NCBI GenBank assembly: GCA_049724395.1
Contig: JAUGWO010000254.1
Coordinates: forward strand, 1-64,000
From: Spongospora subterranea f. sp. subterranea
Taxonomy: Eukaryota; Endomyxa: Phytomyxea; Phytomyxea; Plasmodiophorida
DNA: 64,000 nucleotides
Direction of reading: 5' to 3'
Shown here: in pieces, positions 50,938 through 63,752 of the stretch
How the letters are laid out: each line of letters opens with the position of its first letter
Position numbering within the stretch: position 1 is the first letter of the stretch
The notes under the pieces: model-generated
Told to the model about the DNA's origin: nothing
Database searches by the model: none
The model's input: the letters and a program-made list of their open reading frames with translations, nothing else
Made by a program: the position numbers and the translations under genes

Positions 50938-51239
50938 CCAAATAATGAAACCATTGCGCTAATCGATCGATATTATACTTAACTGGTCGGTTTTACGCAT
51001 TCGAAATTTCAAAAACGGTCCAACAGTTTCCTGCAATATTACATTAAGGGCACTGAGAACAAATTCACAAACAGTTGGTACTGTCAACAATATATCAACT
51101 GTTGGTTTTCCTTGTGCAGGGTGTTAACAATGTTGGAAATTGCTCAAAAACTGATAGAATATGGCGATTTGATACCCCATCTCGTCGTAAAGATCTGGTA
51201 TAGGATTAGCCAGCAAAGGTCAAGTCAGGGTTCATCATT

Positions 51240-51800
51240 CCTGAGGTGATTCCCTCTCTAGTTTAGCCATATCTTGTCGCGATTGCCTTCCCAGCCCCCT
51301 ATCACATTGAACTAGACAAGACTCTTCAAACACAGACAGATCCAGAAGCGAAATTGATCTCCGACAGAAAATGTTGCTCCCAAATACGGATTTGGGGTTT
51401 GGCCATGTTTGTATTCGACAAGTAGACACGATTATCGCAAAGGAATTGGATTACGATCAGGATTTTGACATTATACATTTTGAAACTGATATTTTGATCA
51501 CGACAAAGAACAATGTGGTTCGATCGGAATCCTTTTTCATGGCGATGGTTCTTACGGAGTAGAACAGGTTCTGAAAACTGGTAAACCCACAACTGTTGTC
51601 GATTCCTGCCGATGATCATCAGTTGGTGCTGCGTCAGATACCTTCATACACTCCAGCACCAAATGCCGCCTCAACTTACATGTTCACTACTCCTCAAGAC
51701 CAACACAAACGAGCGATGTTCGAAGAAAGAATCCTCGTGTATCAGGCCATCAGAGATATTCTTGTCTGAAATGAGCGACGCGGATCGCCTGTTGTGAAAA
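51240..51800 (+). pseudogene. Unassigned broken protein-coding remnant
   Basis: Protein-like stretches in changing frames occur on the plus strand: PAPYHIELDKTLQTQTDPEA (about 51290), DYDQDFDIIHFETDILITTK (about 51450), HGDGSYGVEQVLKTGKPTTV (about 51538), and IPSYTPAPNAASTYMFTTPQ (about 51640). Some breaks might be introns but I could not join them cleanly. No family was recognised. It could be a third decayed member of the secreted group or an unrelated gene. Confidence 0.35.
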
Positions 51801-52214
51801 CTAATCTGCACATTATTGGGTTCCTCCAATACTGGATTGCGGATCGGAATCGCTGTTCAATTCTGAATCTATCGTCATCGAATATAGATTACAATGTAGA
51901 TCGGTGCCGAATATTACAATGATCTCGAAATGAGACAGTAATACCTTAACCCCAACCCGACCCGGAATAGTATCGCCATGTGTTTAGCGAACAACGTTCG
52001 GATTATTGTCGAATGATTTGTGCAAATAATTGCGACGCTGCAGACTTCCCTTTGCTGATCTGAATTGGCTTCGAAAATGATCGGTTCTACTCGGCCATGA
52101 CACAAGCCGAGTCAGGTCATTGAATCCGATTGACCTTGGTTATTGTAAAAAAAGTTCGTTTTTAGGCCATGTTATCGAACAATCTGATCGCGTCCTCCGC
52201 CTTCAGACAACAAT

Positions 52215-53220
52215 TCATAAACGTGCCGAATCAATGAAGCGATTGACAGGGAATGGTTGGCAACCATTATAGAACGTCGAAAGTGCATCAGGGAGCGCAA
52301 CCAATATGGTTCTGGTCATATTCTCTAACTCCACAATGTCGTCTCCACTCTGTACATCTTCAACGCCGCCTTCCTCGTGAAGTTGCCCACCTAATACGCA
52401 TAACGTGAAGACGTCGGTTATTATCGCAAACGTGCACAGGACCTGATGCACTAGACCAGCACTGCCACCCCATATTGTTCGGGAGAAGTGTTCAGTAGAA
52501 TACGGCCGGAAAGCGGTGAAGGTGAACCAAGTGATGATCATGATGGTGATCCATGAGGAACGATTATCCAGCCTTCTTTGGTCAGTTTCTGCCTTTTTTG
52601 CTTCCATTTTGTTTGTCAAAACGGCTGGAAGATGCTCCGAATTAGACCATGGTGGACTCACATTAAACTCTAGAACACTCAGTCGTGAAACGACCAAGTT
52701 GACCAAAAACGTTTTTCATTTCGCACTCCGAGAGCAAAAATTCACAGGCAAATCTGAAATATGATTCTGAGATGGGAACTGGATGGGCGACACAAATTGA
52801 GAGAAGATTATGTCTGGTATCACATTAACACAAACCATCATTTACACGAGAAGTCCAACTTTGGCTCAAAACCACTGAATATGATAATGTCAAAATCAGA
52901 GGACATTCATGTGGCACGATAGTGAATAATCAATTTTTGATTCAGATAAAATTGATCGAGTTCAATTTGAATTGCAAACGCATCAGTGAAATTATGAGGA
53001 AGTTAATTTTGGCTTCTGAGCGCGATCGCCCAATCAAACAACAAATACGACATAATCCGAGAGATATCAAGGGAGGGCGACTCAGCTCAGAGTTAAAAAT
53101 GGAGACAATTGTAAAGACTATCGCAATTGATATAACTCCCAATAATAGTAGACGAAACAACTGGAGGAATGTTTCAGCCGCTCCAGCAACTGCAAATCCC
53201 TCAAAGATTCGTGTTCCGTC
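52215..53220 (-). pseudogene. Possible membrane-protein remnant beside the copia element
   Basis: Minus-strand frames contain hydrophobic segments: LLLLGVISIAIVFTIVSIF near 53150-53090, and WITIMIITWFTFTAFRP plus VLCTFAIITDVFTLCVLGG near 52560-52380, followed by an acidic stretch (HEEGGVEDVQSGDD). The first segment is preceded by an open frame that runs into the tail of the copia element, so the element may have cut off a 5' exon. No ATG, family or complete splice path could be set. Low confidence that it was one gene. Confidence 0.3.
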
Positions 53221-53244
53221 ATTGATCAGGTGACCCGCTCTCGT

Positions 53245-56200
53245 TCAGTGGAAAACTGTCTCACGACGGGACGTCAAGTGCATTATGACATCAAGACGTG
53301 CCAAACATATAGACATTCGGCATCGCTTTACGCGTGAAAGGATAGCAAAGGGGGATATTGAGCTGATATACTGCCCAACCGAGAGGATGGTCGCAGATAT
53401 GTTGACAAACACTCTCACTCGGAAGCATATCTCGCAGGCGTGTGAATGCCGTCGAACCAAGTGCCTTTGCAACATATCTGCGACCATCCTCTCGGTTGGG
53501 CAATATATCAACTCAATATCCCCCGTTGCTATTCACGCGTAAAGTGATGCCGAATGTCTATATGTTTGGCACGTCTTGATGTCATAACGTTATTCAAACA
53601 CAATCGTTCCTTGATTATCTTGGTAAATCGTTGTGGCCATGCCAGGTGTGCAGCCTACTTCAGTCAGAAAATATCGTAACCAGGGAACGTCTTGAGGGGC
53701 CGCCGCTAGCGCCATGTTCTCTGCCTCCATAGTCGATAGAGCCACCGTCTGTTGTCGTTTCGTCTTCCAGGCGATTGGTTCGCCATATAGGCAATCTGAA
53801 TATTCGTTTTACCGCGATTAAGTGTGCTGACGTGGGCATCGTGCCACATTGAATACCGCAGCCATGATGTCGGGCCTTGTCCCCGTCGCCGCATACATCA
53901 ATGCTCCCACTGCTTGCCGGAATGGGTATGCAGTTTCGGCTTCGTGTTCGCTTGTGTTTAGCGAATGCCTTCCGATATCCATAGGTTTTGACACCGGTTT
54001 GCTGTCGTGCATCCCGAAGTCTAGCAACATCTTCTCAAGGTGTCGTTTTTGGGATAATCTTATCTCTCGTCATTTCTCGTGTCCGATTGATTTCCATTCC
54101 CCAAAATGTGAGAAAATAATGTCCTGCAAATCTTTCATCTTGAATTGTGCTGAGAGTTCGCCCTTTATCGTGTTGATAGATTCAGTATTCTTCAAGATTA
54201 TGATTAAGTCGTCGACGTATACGCCTATCGTCACGTTTTCGCCCTTGCTGTCTTTCGAAGATACACGGATCGCTCTTGAGTTGTCGAAATCCAATCTTGG
54301 TAAGGAAAGAGGAAAATGTATTCATGCAGCCGACAGGCTTGCACGAATCCTTCTGGCTGTTGAATGTATATCTCCTCGTCGATTTTCCGTTGAGATACGC
54401 CGTATCGACACCCATCTGATGAATTTCATGGTCTCGACTTGCTGCAATAGATAACAGTAAACGTAGGGTCGTACTTGACATAACGGGAGCGAATGTTTGG
54501 TAAAGTCGATTCCGGGCCGTTGTCTAAATCCTTGCGCCACCAACCGGGCCTTGTGCCGAATTGGGTTGCCGTGTACATTTGATTTTGAAGACCCATTTTG
54601 TGCCAGTTGCCATCCGTCCCTTCGGCAAGTTCCTAATTGTCCAAGTTCCATTGCTTATCGAACACTGATATTCTTGCAGCATCGCTTTCTCCCACTCAAT
54701 CGCGTCCGACCGTTGTAAAGCCTCTGTTCGTGTTACTGGTTCTCGATCTATCACGTTAACGAATTCTTCGTGAAATCGCGCAGGTTGAGCTCAGACACAA
54801 TCTGGTCGTCTATGTAGCTTTCCATTTTCGTCGCCGCTCTGTAGCGTTTCGTTTTCGATTATCTGCAAGTGATAGTCGTCTTTTCGGTATCTGGTTTCCT
54901 TTGGTTCTGGTCCTGATCATTTGTGGATTCCTCAAAGTCGTCGCATTCTTGAGCGTTGCCTCCGTTTTTACCGTATCCAAGAATGTTTTCGTTGAACTGT
55001 ACGTCTTTGCTGATGAATAATCTTCGCGTATGTAGGTCCACGAGTCTGTATGCCTTGCGTCTGGTCTCATATCCCACCACGGCCTCTCTGCTTCGCGGCG
55101 TCATCCTCTTTGTCAATTCTGCCGGTATCATCGCATACGCTCGACATCCCCAGACTCTCGCGTGGCTGAAGTTCGGCTTTGTGCCAGTCAGGACTTCTGC
55201 TGGAGTCTTCTCGTGGTTGAGCGCCGCCGTTGTGCATCTGTTGCGTATATATGCAGCCGTCTTTGATGCTTTTTCCCAGTATGTCATGGGTAGATCTGCG
55301 TGCGTCATCATGGTTCGCGCCATATCCTGGATCGTTCGATTATACCGTTCTGCAATCCCGTTTTGATGCTGACGGTACGGCGTTGAATTCTCGTGGTGAA
55401 TGCCGTTGTTGATTAAAAATGTTTTGAATATTTCACTGCGATATTCCTTACCGTTGTCGGTCCTGACTGCTCGAATCGTTCCTTTACCGATTGCCTTGAA
55501 TTCAATCATTGCTTTGAACTCTTTGAACCTAGTCAAAACCTCGTCCCTAGTTTTCATTGGCATTATCGTTGCCCCCTGGATCGTTCGTCGATGAATGAAA
55601 TAAAATATCGGTTGCCGGTTGCCGATACGGGGAATGGTCCGCAAATATCAGAAATGGACTCGATCCATGATCTCCATAACGGGTGTGTTTCCTGATTTTG
55701 GTGCTGGCCTCACAGTGTTCTTCTGCATTTGACATGATCGACACGGTTCGTAGGTCACTTCGTCTTGTAAAATACCATATACTGAATTCTCGGTTCGCAT
55801 TCGTTTGAGGTCCAAATGCTCCAATCGATTGTGCCAGTTAACCTTGCTTTCAGCAGTGGACAATTTCAAATCAAAAATGTCGCCCGTTCAGCGTTCCGTC
55901 AGTATTTCTCGTCCAGCGGCGGTGACGATACATCGGTACCTAGTTAATTTCACGTTGTCAGCGAACGATTCACATGCACTTCCTACTGAGAACAATCCGT
56001 GTCTCAGTCCGAAAACATATAGAACATTGTCAATGCCAACGTTTTTGCCGTTGGATCCGAGTAAGGTTACGCATGTTGGCCTCGTGTTTTCCGTTGTTAT
56101 GCCATTTTGGTCTCTGTTCGTTGTATCTGGAGTTGTTCGCTTCGTTCCTCCTGTTTCCCTTCTGCGGTTTACGACAGTCGCAGGATAAGTGACCAAATAC

Positions 56201-56926
56201 GCTGCAGTTAAAGCATTTCCTGTTTCCTTCAATCGTGACCCCGTTGAGAATCCGTCCTCTCGTCGGTCAGGTATAGCTCTCAACAGTTCCTGTTCTCATG
56301 ATAGTAATGATGCACTTATCTCGTCATGGCTTGTCGGCAGTATTCGTCCAGCCGTAAGTGCAGCTATCGTGTGCTTGTATGGTTTATCCTTTACGCTGAT
56401 CAGTATTGCTGATGGCAGTTCAGAGTCGTCTACGTCTCGTCCGGCTAGCCTCAGTCGTAAAGCTAGTTCCTTCATGTCCGTCAGATGCTTCTTCATGCCC
56501 TCCTTCGCGTTGAACATCTTGTTCGTGAAGTCTTGCTTCATGTATTGCACGTGTGAGAAATTCCTGGCCCTATGTGAATGCTCCAGCGCATTCCAAGCTT
56601 CGGCCGGGGTCCTACATTCAATCACCGTCATACACTTGGTTTGCTTCTACGTTGTTAACTATTTCGGCAAAGCAAATGTCGTTTTCGTGCTCGTCGTGTG
56701 ATGAGCTCAACTCTACTATGTGCCACAGCCGTGTAGATTTCAGGTGAACCTTCATTTGGAACGCCCACATCATGTAGTTCTCGTAGTTGAGCTTGACTCC
56801 TCGGTATGATTTCGCAATAGAAGTGCTCGCTTGGTTCGTCGCCGTTATAGTAGGTTCAGGGCCCATTACCTGTAGAGATTCTGAGGCGTCGAGGCTCGTT
56901 TGTAGGGAATTAGCTTGTCTCGTCAT
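53245..56926 (-). mobile_element. Ty1/copia element, broken fossil
   Basis: From 56926 leftward on the minus strand: a gag of the UBN2 type (YRGVKLNYENYMMWAFQMK, about 56830), a gag zinc-knuckle region (about 56250), protease and GAG-pre-integrase (about 56150-55700), integrase core (about 55640-55000, AVRTDNGKEY, ENSTPYRQHQNGIAER), reverse transcriptase (about 54750-54000, EWEKAMLQEY, VYVDDLI), and RNase H (about 53890-53600). The copia order (integrase before RT) is clear. It is fairly well kept but broken in several places, and its 3' tail is rearranged into an inverted repeat. No LTR pair was identified. Confidence 0.88.
53285..53582. repeat. Inverted duplication at the copia 3' tail
   Basis: About 120 bp, including CATATAGACATTCGGCATC and ACTGCCCAACCGAGAGGATG, occurs once on each strand, head to head around a short centre near 53430-53465. 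The sequence encodes the usual copia C-terminal block (IELIYCPTERMVADML). The arms are close in sequence but not identical. Confidence 0.85.
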
Positions 56927-56989
56927 CGTTGAAAGAGAATATTCTATTTAGCGTTATCGTTGTAATTAAGGAGTGAGTTTTATTTGGTA

Positions 56990-57450
56990 TCCGACGTGTT
57001 CAGTTATATAATCATGATTCACGTATTACTGACTTTCACCGCCGGAGAGAATGTCGACGCATTTCCCAAAGGAACCACCGACGACAAGAAGGCGGTGGCC
57101 TGATGAGGAACCAGGTCGACTGGGCCCGACGACTACCTACACCCACCGGTTAACAATTCCAGATCGCCATCAATAACGCCAGTTTCGCGCCTCGTAATTT
57201 TCAAAATAATTCCAAATTGAGATTAACTCTAATTGCCAGTTATTTTCAGTTATTTCAAAATCACGTTCCTAGTCAAATGGGTGTTTCATTCCCACTGCTC
57301 GTTCCATCATCAAGCGGCGGCAGCCTGTTCCAGAAGTGGTTCCACCAAGGGCAATCTCATCACGCACGTCCCAAATCCCCCACTTTCTGGCCAGACTCGG
57401 ATTGCGTGGAGACTCCGAGGCGGACTCCGAGGCGGACTCCGAGTTGCAAA
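56990..57450. other. Flank with motif shared with 14 kb, then 5' leader of a secreted gene
   Basis: GGTGGCCTGATGAGGAACCAGGTCG at about 57093-57117 resembles the 14.05-kb hammerhead-like motif without its stem II part. Just before the ATG at 57451, CGGACTCCGAGG is repeated about three times (57407-57442). The frame is open through the leader from 57217, but the downstream ATG with a signal peptide is the likelier start. Confidence 0.45.
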
Positions 57451-58437
57451 ATGGTTTCTCTGATGATGATCGCTGCGCTGCTGGGATTTACTTTGGTCGC
57501 CTCGATTGGCACAGATCTGAGGGGAGGTTTTAAAAATCAATTTCTAGAGTCTTCCGACCTGGATAACGAATTCGAGCTAAAGATCACGGAGCAGTTGGAT
57601 AAACTCTGGTCGGATAGTTTCGAGACTGAGGACCGGTTAGATCCCGATCAATGCCAAGAAAACCTACGATCGGAAATGGCCAAGGTAGCAGTGAAACTGG
57701 TCGAGGATTGTTACAAAGCTGCGTTCGACCTCGGGATAGGACCAGTCGATGATCCTGTATTAGTAATGGACCAAGATCAGATCCCAGTAATGGACCAAGA
57801 TCAGATCCCAGTAATGGACCAAGATCAGATCCCAGTAATGGACCAAGATCAGATCCCAGTAATGGACCAAGATCAGATCCCAGTAATGGACCAAGATCAG
57901 ATCCCAGTAATGGACCAAGATCAGATCCCAGTAATGGACCAAGATCAGATCCCAGTAATGGACCAAGATCAGGTCCCAGTAATGGACCAAGATCAGGTCC
58001 CAGTAATGGACCAAAAGCAGAACCCACTACAGCAACTAGATCAGATCGCTGTCAATGATCACCTCAGCAAACTTCTGGATGATCTTCCAGCCATGGAATT
58101 AGTTCTTCAGCGGTTTCACGAGAGCAAGCCCTTGATTCGCGCCTGTGTGGGTTTGGACACTGCTGACGCGAATCAGTTGGAACAGACAATCGGTCAGGTC
58201 GATGACACAATTCTGTTGCTGAAACTGCATCTTGAGCACCAGTTCCATATCTTCGAAACTATTTTGTCCAAAACAGTCAAAAAATCGATGACGCCAAACA
58301 CACTTGTTTTGCTCTGCGAGAAATTGGGAGCACGGCAAAAAGCCAAGATCGCAGATCCGATCAGCAAGCATGAATCGGCCGCCATCACCAAAGGGCTCCT
58401 GAAAGTTCTCCATAACCCGTTGCAGGAACAACGCTGA
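57451..58437 (+). CDS. Secreted protein with eleven 8-residue repeats, family unknown
   Basis: The ATG at 57451 starts a signal peptide (MVSLMMIAALLGFTLVASIG). The 328-residue single-exon product has an acidic N-terminal part (DQCQENLRSEMAKVAVKLVE, DCYKAAF), then eleven tandem units of VMDQDQIP (the last three VMDQDQVP, VMDQDQVP, VMDQKQNP), then a helical C-terminal domain with MELVLQRFHESKPLIRACVG and DDTILLLKLHLEHQFHIFE. The LQRF-x2-(S/C)K and following Leu-rich pattern resembles the repeated domain of the secreted gene at 7.4-9.6 kb (LLQRFRDCK, then LLxEILMAI), which suggests distant kinship; the match is short. In-frame 24-bp repeats in a secreted protein change copy number easily. Function unknown. 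Confidence 0.8.
   Translation: MVSLMMIAALLGFTLVASIGTDLRGGFKNQFLESSDLDNEFELKITEQLDKLWSDSFETEDRLDPDQCQENLRSEMAKVAVKLVEDCYKAAFDLGIGPVDDPVLVMDQDQIPVMDQDQIPVMDQDQIPVMDQDQIPVMDQDQIPVMDQDQIPVMDQDQIPVMDQDQIPVMDQDQVPVMDQDQVPVMDQKQNPLQQLDQIAVNDHLSKLLDDLPAMELVLQRFHESKPLIRACVGLDTADANQLEQTIGQVDDTILLLKLHLEHQFHIFETILSKTVKKSMTPNTLVLLCEKLGARQKAKIADPISKHESAAITKGLLKVLHNPLQEQR
57763..58020 (+). repeat. In-frame coding repeat, 24-bp unit, 11 copies
   Basis: GTAATGGACCAAGATCAG plus ATCCCA repeats without length change, encoding VMDQDQIP. The first copies are almost perfectly identical; the last two or three carry ATC to GTC and other changes. Confidence 0.95.
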
Positions 58438-59295
58438 ACGGGTTCACAGCGAGGTTCGTAATGGAACATGCTCCTCTATCAACACACCTCATTCAACTTT
58501 ACGTGTTCATATTAAAATTCTCAAAGTCGTACAAACTCTATAATTGCCAGTAGAAGTGCCTGTTTAAGAGTTTTTTTTGTAAAATTCATCGAAACGTTTT
58601 TGTCATCGGCGATTCCCTCATTGTTTAGGTGGTTATTTAGTGAAGACGATGACGACATCAGAGTAGACAAACGTTCTCGTGATGATGTCAACTAATTTTG
58701 GGATCGGGGACTTTGTGAGTGCTCGCCAGAGTCTAGTCGTGATCAGAGACTTATGCACTGACCACCGACGACGTTAATCAAGTACAACATTGACGACTGA
58801 ATCGTGTTTATTTTGAGTGGTTTGAACAGAATGATGTCTAGGACAATTAGATCCGGCGGATAGATTGAGAATTGATGCCGATTGAGTTAATGAGGAAACC
58901 GGACACCACAACCCGATGATCTGATCCGATTACTTCTGTTCATATCTGTTCATATTGTGGCAGGGAAAGACCCTGATTCGAAACTGGGAGTGGTCATCTT
59001 CATCATCAATATCTGTCCAAGATGGGCCGACACAATCGCCGAATCAAGTCCCTGATCACCATTGTCGACTAATCATGTGAGGGTATTCGATGGGGTTTAG
59101 ATTGCGACCTTTATCTTTTCTGAGACGGGTTCCGAGCCGCCAGGGGTGAAGTGAGGAAGTCTAAAACAGAACTACCTAAAACGAGTGTTCTGAACGAGAA
59201 CTTGATGAAGATTGTGTTTTATTGAGTGATAGTTAGCAGGTCACGGGGCAGTAGGGCACATGACCTGCATAAAGTGAAATATCTTAAAAATAGTA
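58438..59295. other. Intergenic, no supported gene
   Basis: This is the 3' flank of the repeat-bearing secreted gene and the left flank of the mariner element. No coding motif was found. Confidence 0.4.
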
Positions 59296-59732
59296 CTCCC
59301 TCCGTCCCATAAAACCTATCGAAAAACAGTAATGCGCCAACTTCAGGTCATTTTTCATCCGGTTTGTTTGCTCTAAGTTGCGTCAGCCGCATGCCTGAAA
59401 TCCAGATGTAAGAGTGCCGAAATGATATTTTTTGATTTTTTTTTCATTGCGTAATTCATGGCGAAATATGCGATTTTGTAAGTCAACCAAGACGTTCACT
59501 GAACTCGACAAAGGTTCGACAATTTAACTGATACAGGGATATTTTTTGTGATCGTAGCTAGGCAAATTGACGCAGAATCCGACTATATGTGTTTGTAAAT
59601 TTAGAGAGCAACTTGAAACCGCTGTAGGCCAGTTTGAAGATGGGCAATCCAGGATATTCCCAATTGATAGGTGAGACATTGACCATGATGGGACCTCCGT
59701 CAGGATCACGTATCACATGATACAAATCTCTA

Positions 59733-62552
59733 TTGATCATATTGTTGATAAAGTATGAGATGTAATGGGGAACATGTGCAGTACTTCATTACATATTGTC
59801 TAATATCTATTGATCATGTTGTTGATAAAGTATGAGATGTAATGGGGAACATGTGCAGTACTTCATTACATATTGTCTAATATCTATTGATCATGTTGTT
59901 GATAAAGTATGAGATGTAATGGGGAACATGTGCAGTACTTCATTACATATTGTCTAATATCTATTGATCATGTTGTTGATAAAGTATGAGATGTAATGGG
60001 GAACATGTGCAGTACTTCATTACATATTGTCTAATATCTATTGATCATGTTGTTGGTAAAGTATGAGATGTAATGGGGAACATGTGCAGTACTTCATTAC
60101 ATATTGTCTAATATCTATTGATCATGTTGTTGATAAAGTATGAGATGTAATGGGGGACATGTGCAGTACTTCATTACATATTGTCTAATATCTATTGATC
60201 ATGTTGTTGATAACGTATGAGATGTAATGGGGGACATGTGCCGTACTTCATTACATATTGTCTAATATCTATTGATCATGTTGTTGATAAAGTATGAGAT
60301 GTAATGGGGGACATGTGCAGTACTTCATTACATATTGTCTAATATCTATTGATCATGTTGTTGGTAAAGTATGAGATGTAATGGGGAACATGTGCAGTAC
60401 TTCATTACATATTGTCTAATATCTATTGATCATGTTGTTGATAAAGTATGAGATGTAATGGGGGACATGTGCCGTACTTCATTACATATTGTCTAATATC
60501 TATTGATCATGTTGTTGATAAAGTATGAGATGTAATGGGGGACATGTGCAGTACTTCATTACATATTGTCTAATATCTATTGATCATGTTGTTGATAAAG
60601 TATGAGATGTAATGGGGGACATGTGCCGTACTTCATTACATATTGTCTAATATCTATTGATCATGTTGTTGATAAAGTATGAGATGTAATGGGGAACATG
60701 TGCAGTACTTCATTACATATTGTCTTATCTATTGATCATGTTGTTGGTAAAGTATGAGATGTAATGGGGAACATGTGCAGTACTTCATTACATATTGTCT
60801 AATATCTATTGATCATGTTGTTGATAAAGTATGAGATGTAATGGGGGACATGTGCCGTACTTCATTACATATTGTCTAATATCTATTGATCATGTTGTTG
60901 ATAAAGTATGAGATGTAATGGGGGACATGTGCCGTACTTCATTACATATTGTCTAATATCTATTGATCATGTTGTTGATAAAGTATGAGATGTAATGGGG
61001 GACATGTGCCGTACTTCATTACATATTGTCTAATATCTATCTATTGGATCATGTTGTTGATAAAGTATGAGATGTAATGGGGGACATGTGCAGTACTTCA
61101 TTACATATTGTCTAATATCTATTGATCATGTTGTTGGTAAAGTATGAGATGTAATGGGGAACATGTGCAGTACTTCATTACATATTGTCTAATATCTATT
61201 GATCATGTTGTTGATAAAGTATGAGATGTAATGGGGGACATGTGCAGTACTTCATTACATATTGTCTAATATCTATTGATCATGTTGTTGTAAAGTATGA
61301 GATGTAATGGGGGACATGTGCCGTACTTCATTACATATTGTCTAATATCTATTGATCATGTTGTTGATAAAGTATGAGATGTAATGGGGGACATGTGCAG
61401 TACTTCATTACATATTGTCTAATATCTATTGATCATGTTGTTGATAAAGTATGAGATGTAATGGGGGACATGTGCAGTACTTCATTACATATTGTCTAAT
61501 ATCTATTGATCATGTTGTTGATAAAGTATGAGATGTAATGGGGGACATGTGCCGTACTTCATTACATATTGTCTAATATCTATTGATCATGTTGTTGATA
61601 AAGTATGAGATGTAATGGGGGACATGTGCAGTACTTCATTACATATTGTCTAATATCTATTGATCATGTTGTTGATAAAGTATGAGATGTAATAACATGT
61701 GCAGTACTTCATTACATATTGTCTAATATCTATTGATCATGTTGTTGATAAAGTATGAGATGTAACATACATGTGCAGTACTTCATTACATATTGTCTAT
61801 TGATCATGTTGTTGATAAAGTATGAGATGTAATGGGGGACATGTGCCAGTACTTCATTACATATTGTCTAATATCTATTGATCATGTTGTAAAGTATGAG
61901 ATGTAAACATGTGCAGTACTTCATAGGGTCATATTGATCTGTAAGATCTGTGATCATGTCACGTTGGTAAAGTATGAGACACATGTGCAGTACTTCATTA
62001 CATATTGTCTAATATCTATTGATCATGTTGTTGATAAAGTATGAGATGTAATGGGGGACATGTGCCGTACTTCATTACATATTGTCTAATATCTATTGAT
62101 CATGTTGTTGGTAAAGTATGTTGATGTAATGGGGGACATGTGCAGTACTTCATTACATATTGTCTAATATCTATTGATCATGTTGTTGGTAAAGTATGAG
62201 ATGTAATGGGGGACATGTGCAGTACTTCATTACATATTGTCTAATATCTATTGATCATGTTGTTGATAAAGTATGAGATGTAATGGGGGACATGTGCCGT
62301 ACTTCATTACATATTGTCTAATATCTATTGATCATGTTGTTGATAAAGTATGAGATGTAATGGGGGACATGTGCAGTACTTCATTACATATTGTCTAATA
62401 TCTATTGATCATGTTGTTGATAAAGTATGAGATGTAATGGGGGACATGTGCCGTACTTCATTACATATTGTCTAATATCAATTGATCATGTTGTTGATAA
62501 AGTATGAGATGTAATGGGGGACATGTGCAGTACTTCATTACATATTGTCTTT
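59733..62552. repeat. Minisatellite, 77-bp unit, about 36 copies, inside the mariner
   Basis: The unit includes ATTGATCATGTTGTTGATAA, AGTATGAGATGTAATGGGG and CAGTACTTCATTACATATTG. Spacing is 77 bp through most of the array, with a few shortened or rearranged units near 61690-61980. At least two variant types alternate (GGGGAACATGTGCAG and GGGGGACATGTGCCG). Each unit contains the inverted pair ATGTAATG...CATTACAT, able to form an 8-bp stem. The last unit runs to within 12 bases of the transposase start codon. Confidence 0.97.
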
Positions 62553-62563
62553 CATCATCAATC

Positions 62564-63752
62564 ATGGATATCTCTGCCAGAGAGAGAAAATGTATTTTGA
62601 CTAGTGATCAACGCCTGGCTGTTTTCCACTTTCTTGCAGCAAGAAAAAAGGATCCTGACGGTTCTCACGAATTAATGAAAGGCACAGTCCCTGCCGCTGC
62701 TGCACTTTTCCAAGTGACCGAAGCTACCATCCGGAAACTTTACAATCGCGGCCGTCAATCTTTGGCTGAAGGAAATTCGATTTCCGACGTGGCAGCTCGA
62801 CATTCTGGCAGACCTGGTCAAAACAAAGTGTGGATTTGGATGTGGAGGCCATCTCCGCAATCCCGTTGACATTACGTCAAAATATTCGCAAAATGACACA
62901 CAACTTGAAAATTTCCAAAAGCACACTTCATCGCCGTATGAAGGAGCAAACAATCATCAAGCCACACACCAGCGCTAACAAACCAATGTTGAACGAAAAG
63001 AACCGCCTGGCTCGTGTGCTGTACTGCATTTCCCACCTGAACTTCAATCCACTGCGCAATGAGTATTCGTTCGACACCATGTTCAACACGATCCATATCG
63101 ATGAAAAATGGTTCTATTTGACGAAAGCAAGCAATCGCTATTATTTGGCAGCAGGGGAGGAACATCCACATCGCACGGTCAAAAGCAAGAGTTTTATTAA
63201 CAAGGTGATGTTCATGGCGGCGGTCGCAAGACCACGGTACGATTCATATACCCAGAGAATGTTTGACGGAAAATTAGGTATTTGGGCTTTTGTTAAAACC
63301 GAACCTGCGAGAAGGAATAGTAAGAACAGGCGAGCAGGAACAATGGAGACTAAAGCTATCAATCCATTGGAAGAGCAGAGATCACCAATATGATGACAGC
63401 AAACGTTTTTCCGGCAATTGCAGAAAAATGGCCTCGGGGATCGGCAGGAAAGATTTATTTACAGCAGGATAATGCTAAACCTCATGCTCAAGGAGATGAC
63501 CCAACCATATCAGCAGCATTAGAAACTCTGAAGGAACAAGGATGTGAAATTCAAATATGCCAACAGCCGGCTAACAGCCCGGATTTAAATGTGCTAGATC
63601 TTGGATTCTTCCGCGCTATCAAGAGCTTACAACATCAACTGCCTCAGAGCGGAATAGATGACCTTATTCGTGCAATAGAGAAGGCGTTCATGGAGATTGA
63701 ATCAACGGCGTTGATCAATGTCTTTCTTTACCCTGCAAGGGTGCATGCTTGA
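62564..63752 (+). pseudogene. Mariner-like transposase (DDD type), frameshifted
   Basis: The likely start at 62564 (MDISARERKCILTSDQRLAV) opens a helix-turn-helix DNA-binding region, followed by VAARHSGRPGQNK. A frame change near 62830 leads to VEAISAIPLTLRQNIRKM. The first catalytic Asp is in IHIDEKWFYLT (about 63103), with YLAAGEEHPHR after it. Another frame change lies near 63380, then IYLQQDNAKPH (second Asp, about 63470) and NSPDLNVLDLGFF (third Asp, about 63585). I count 37 residues between the second and third Asp, near the DD39D layout of plant mariners. All three catalytic Asp survive. With at least two frame changes it is probably inactive unless these are introns or sequence errors. 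Confidence 0.88.

Noticed and set aside
57584-58027. Long minus-strand frames across the VMDQDQIP repeat (GPLLGSDL repeats)
   Set aside because: They arise because the 24-bp unit has no stop in other frames; the plus frame has the signal peptide and flanking domains.
59733-62552. Possible CRISPR array
   Set aside because: The 77-bp units are contiguous with no unique spacers, there are no cas genes, and the setting is a eukaryotic transposon.
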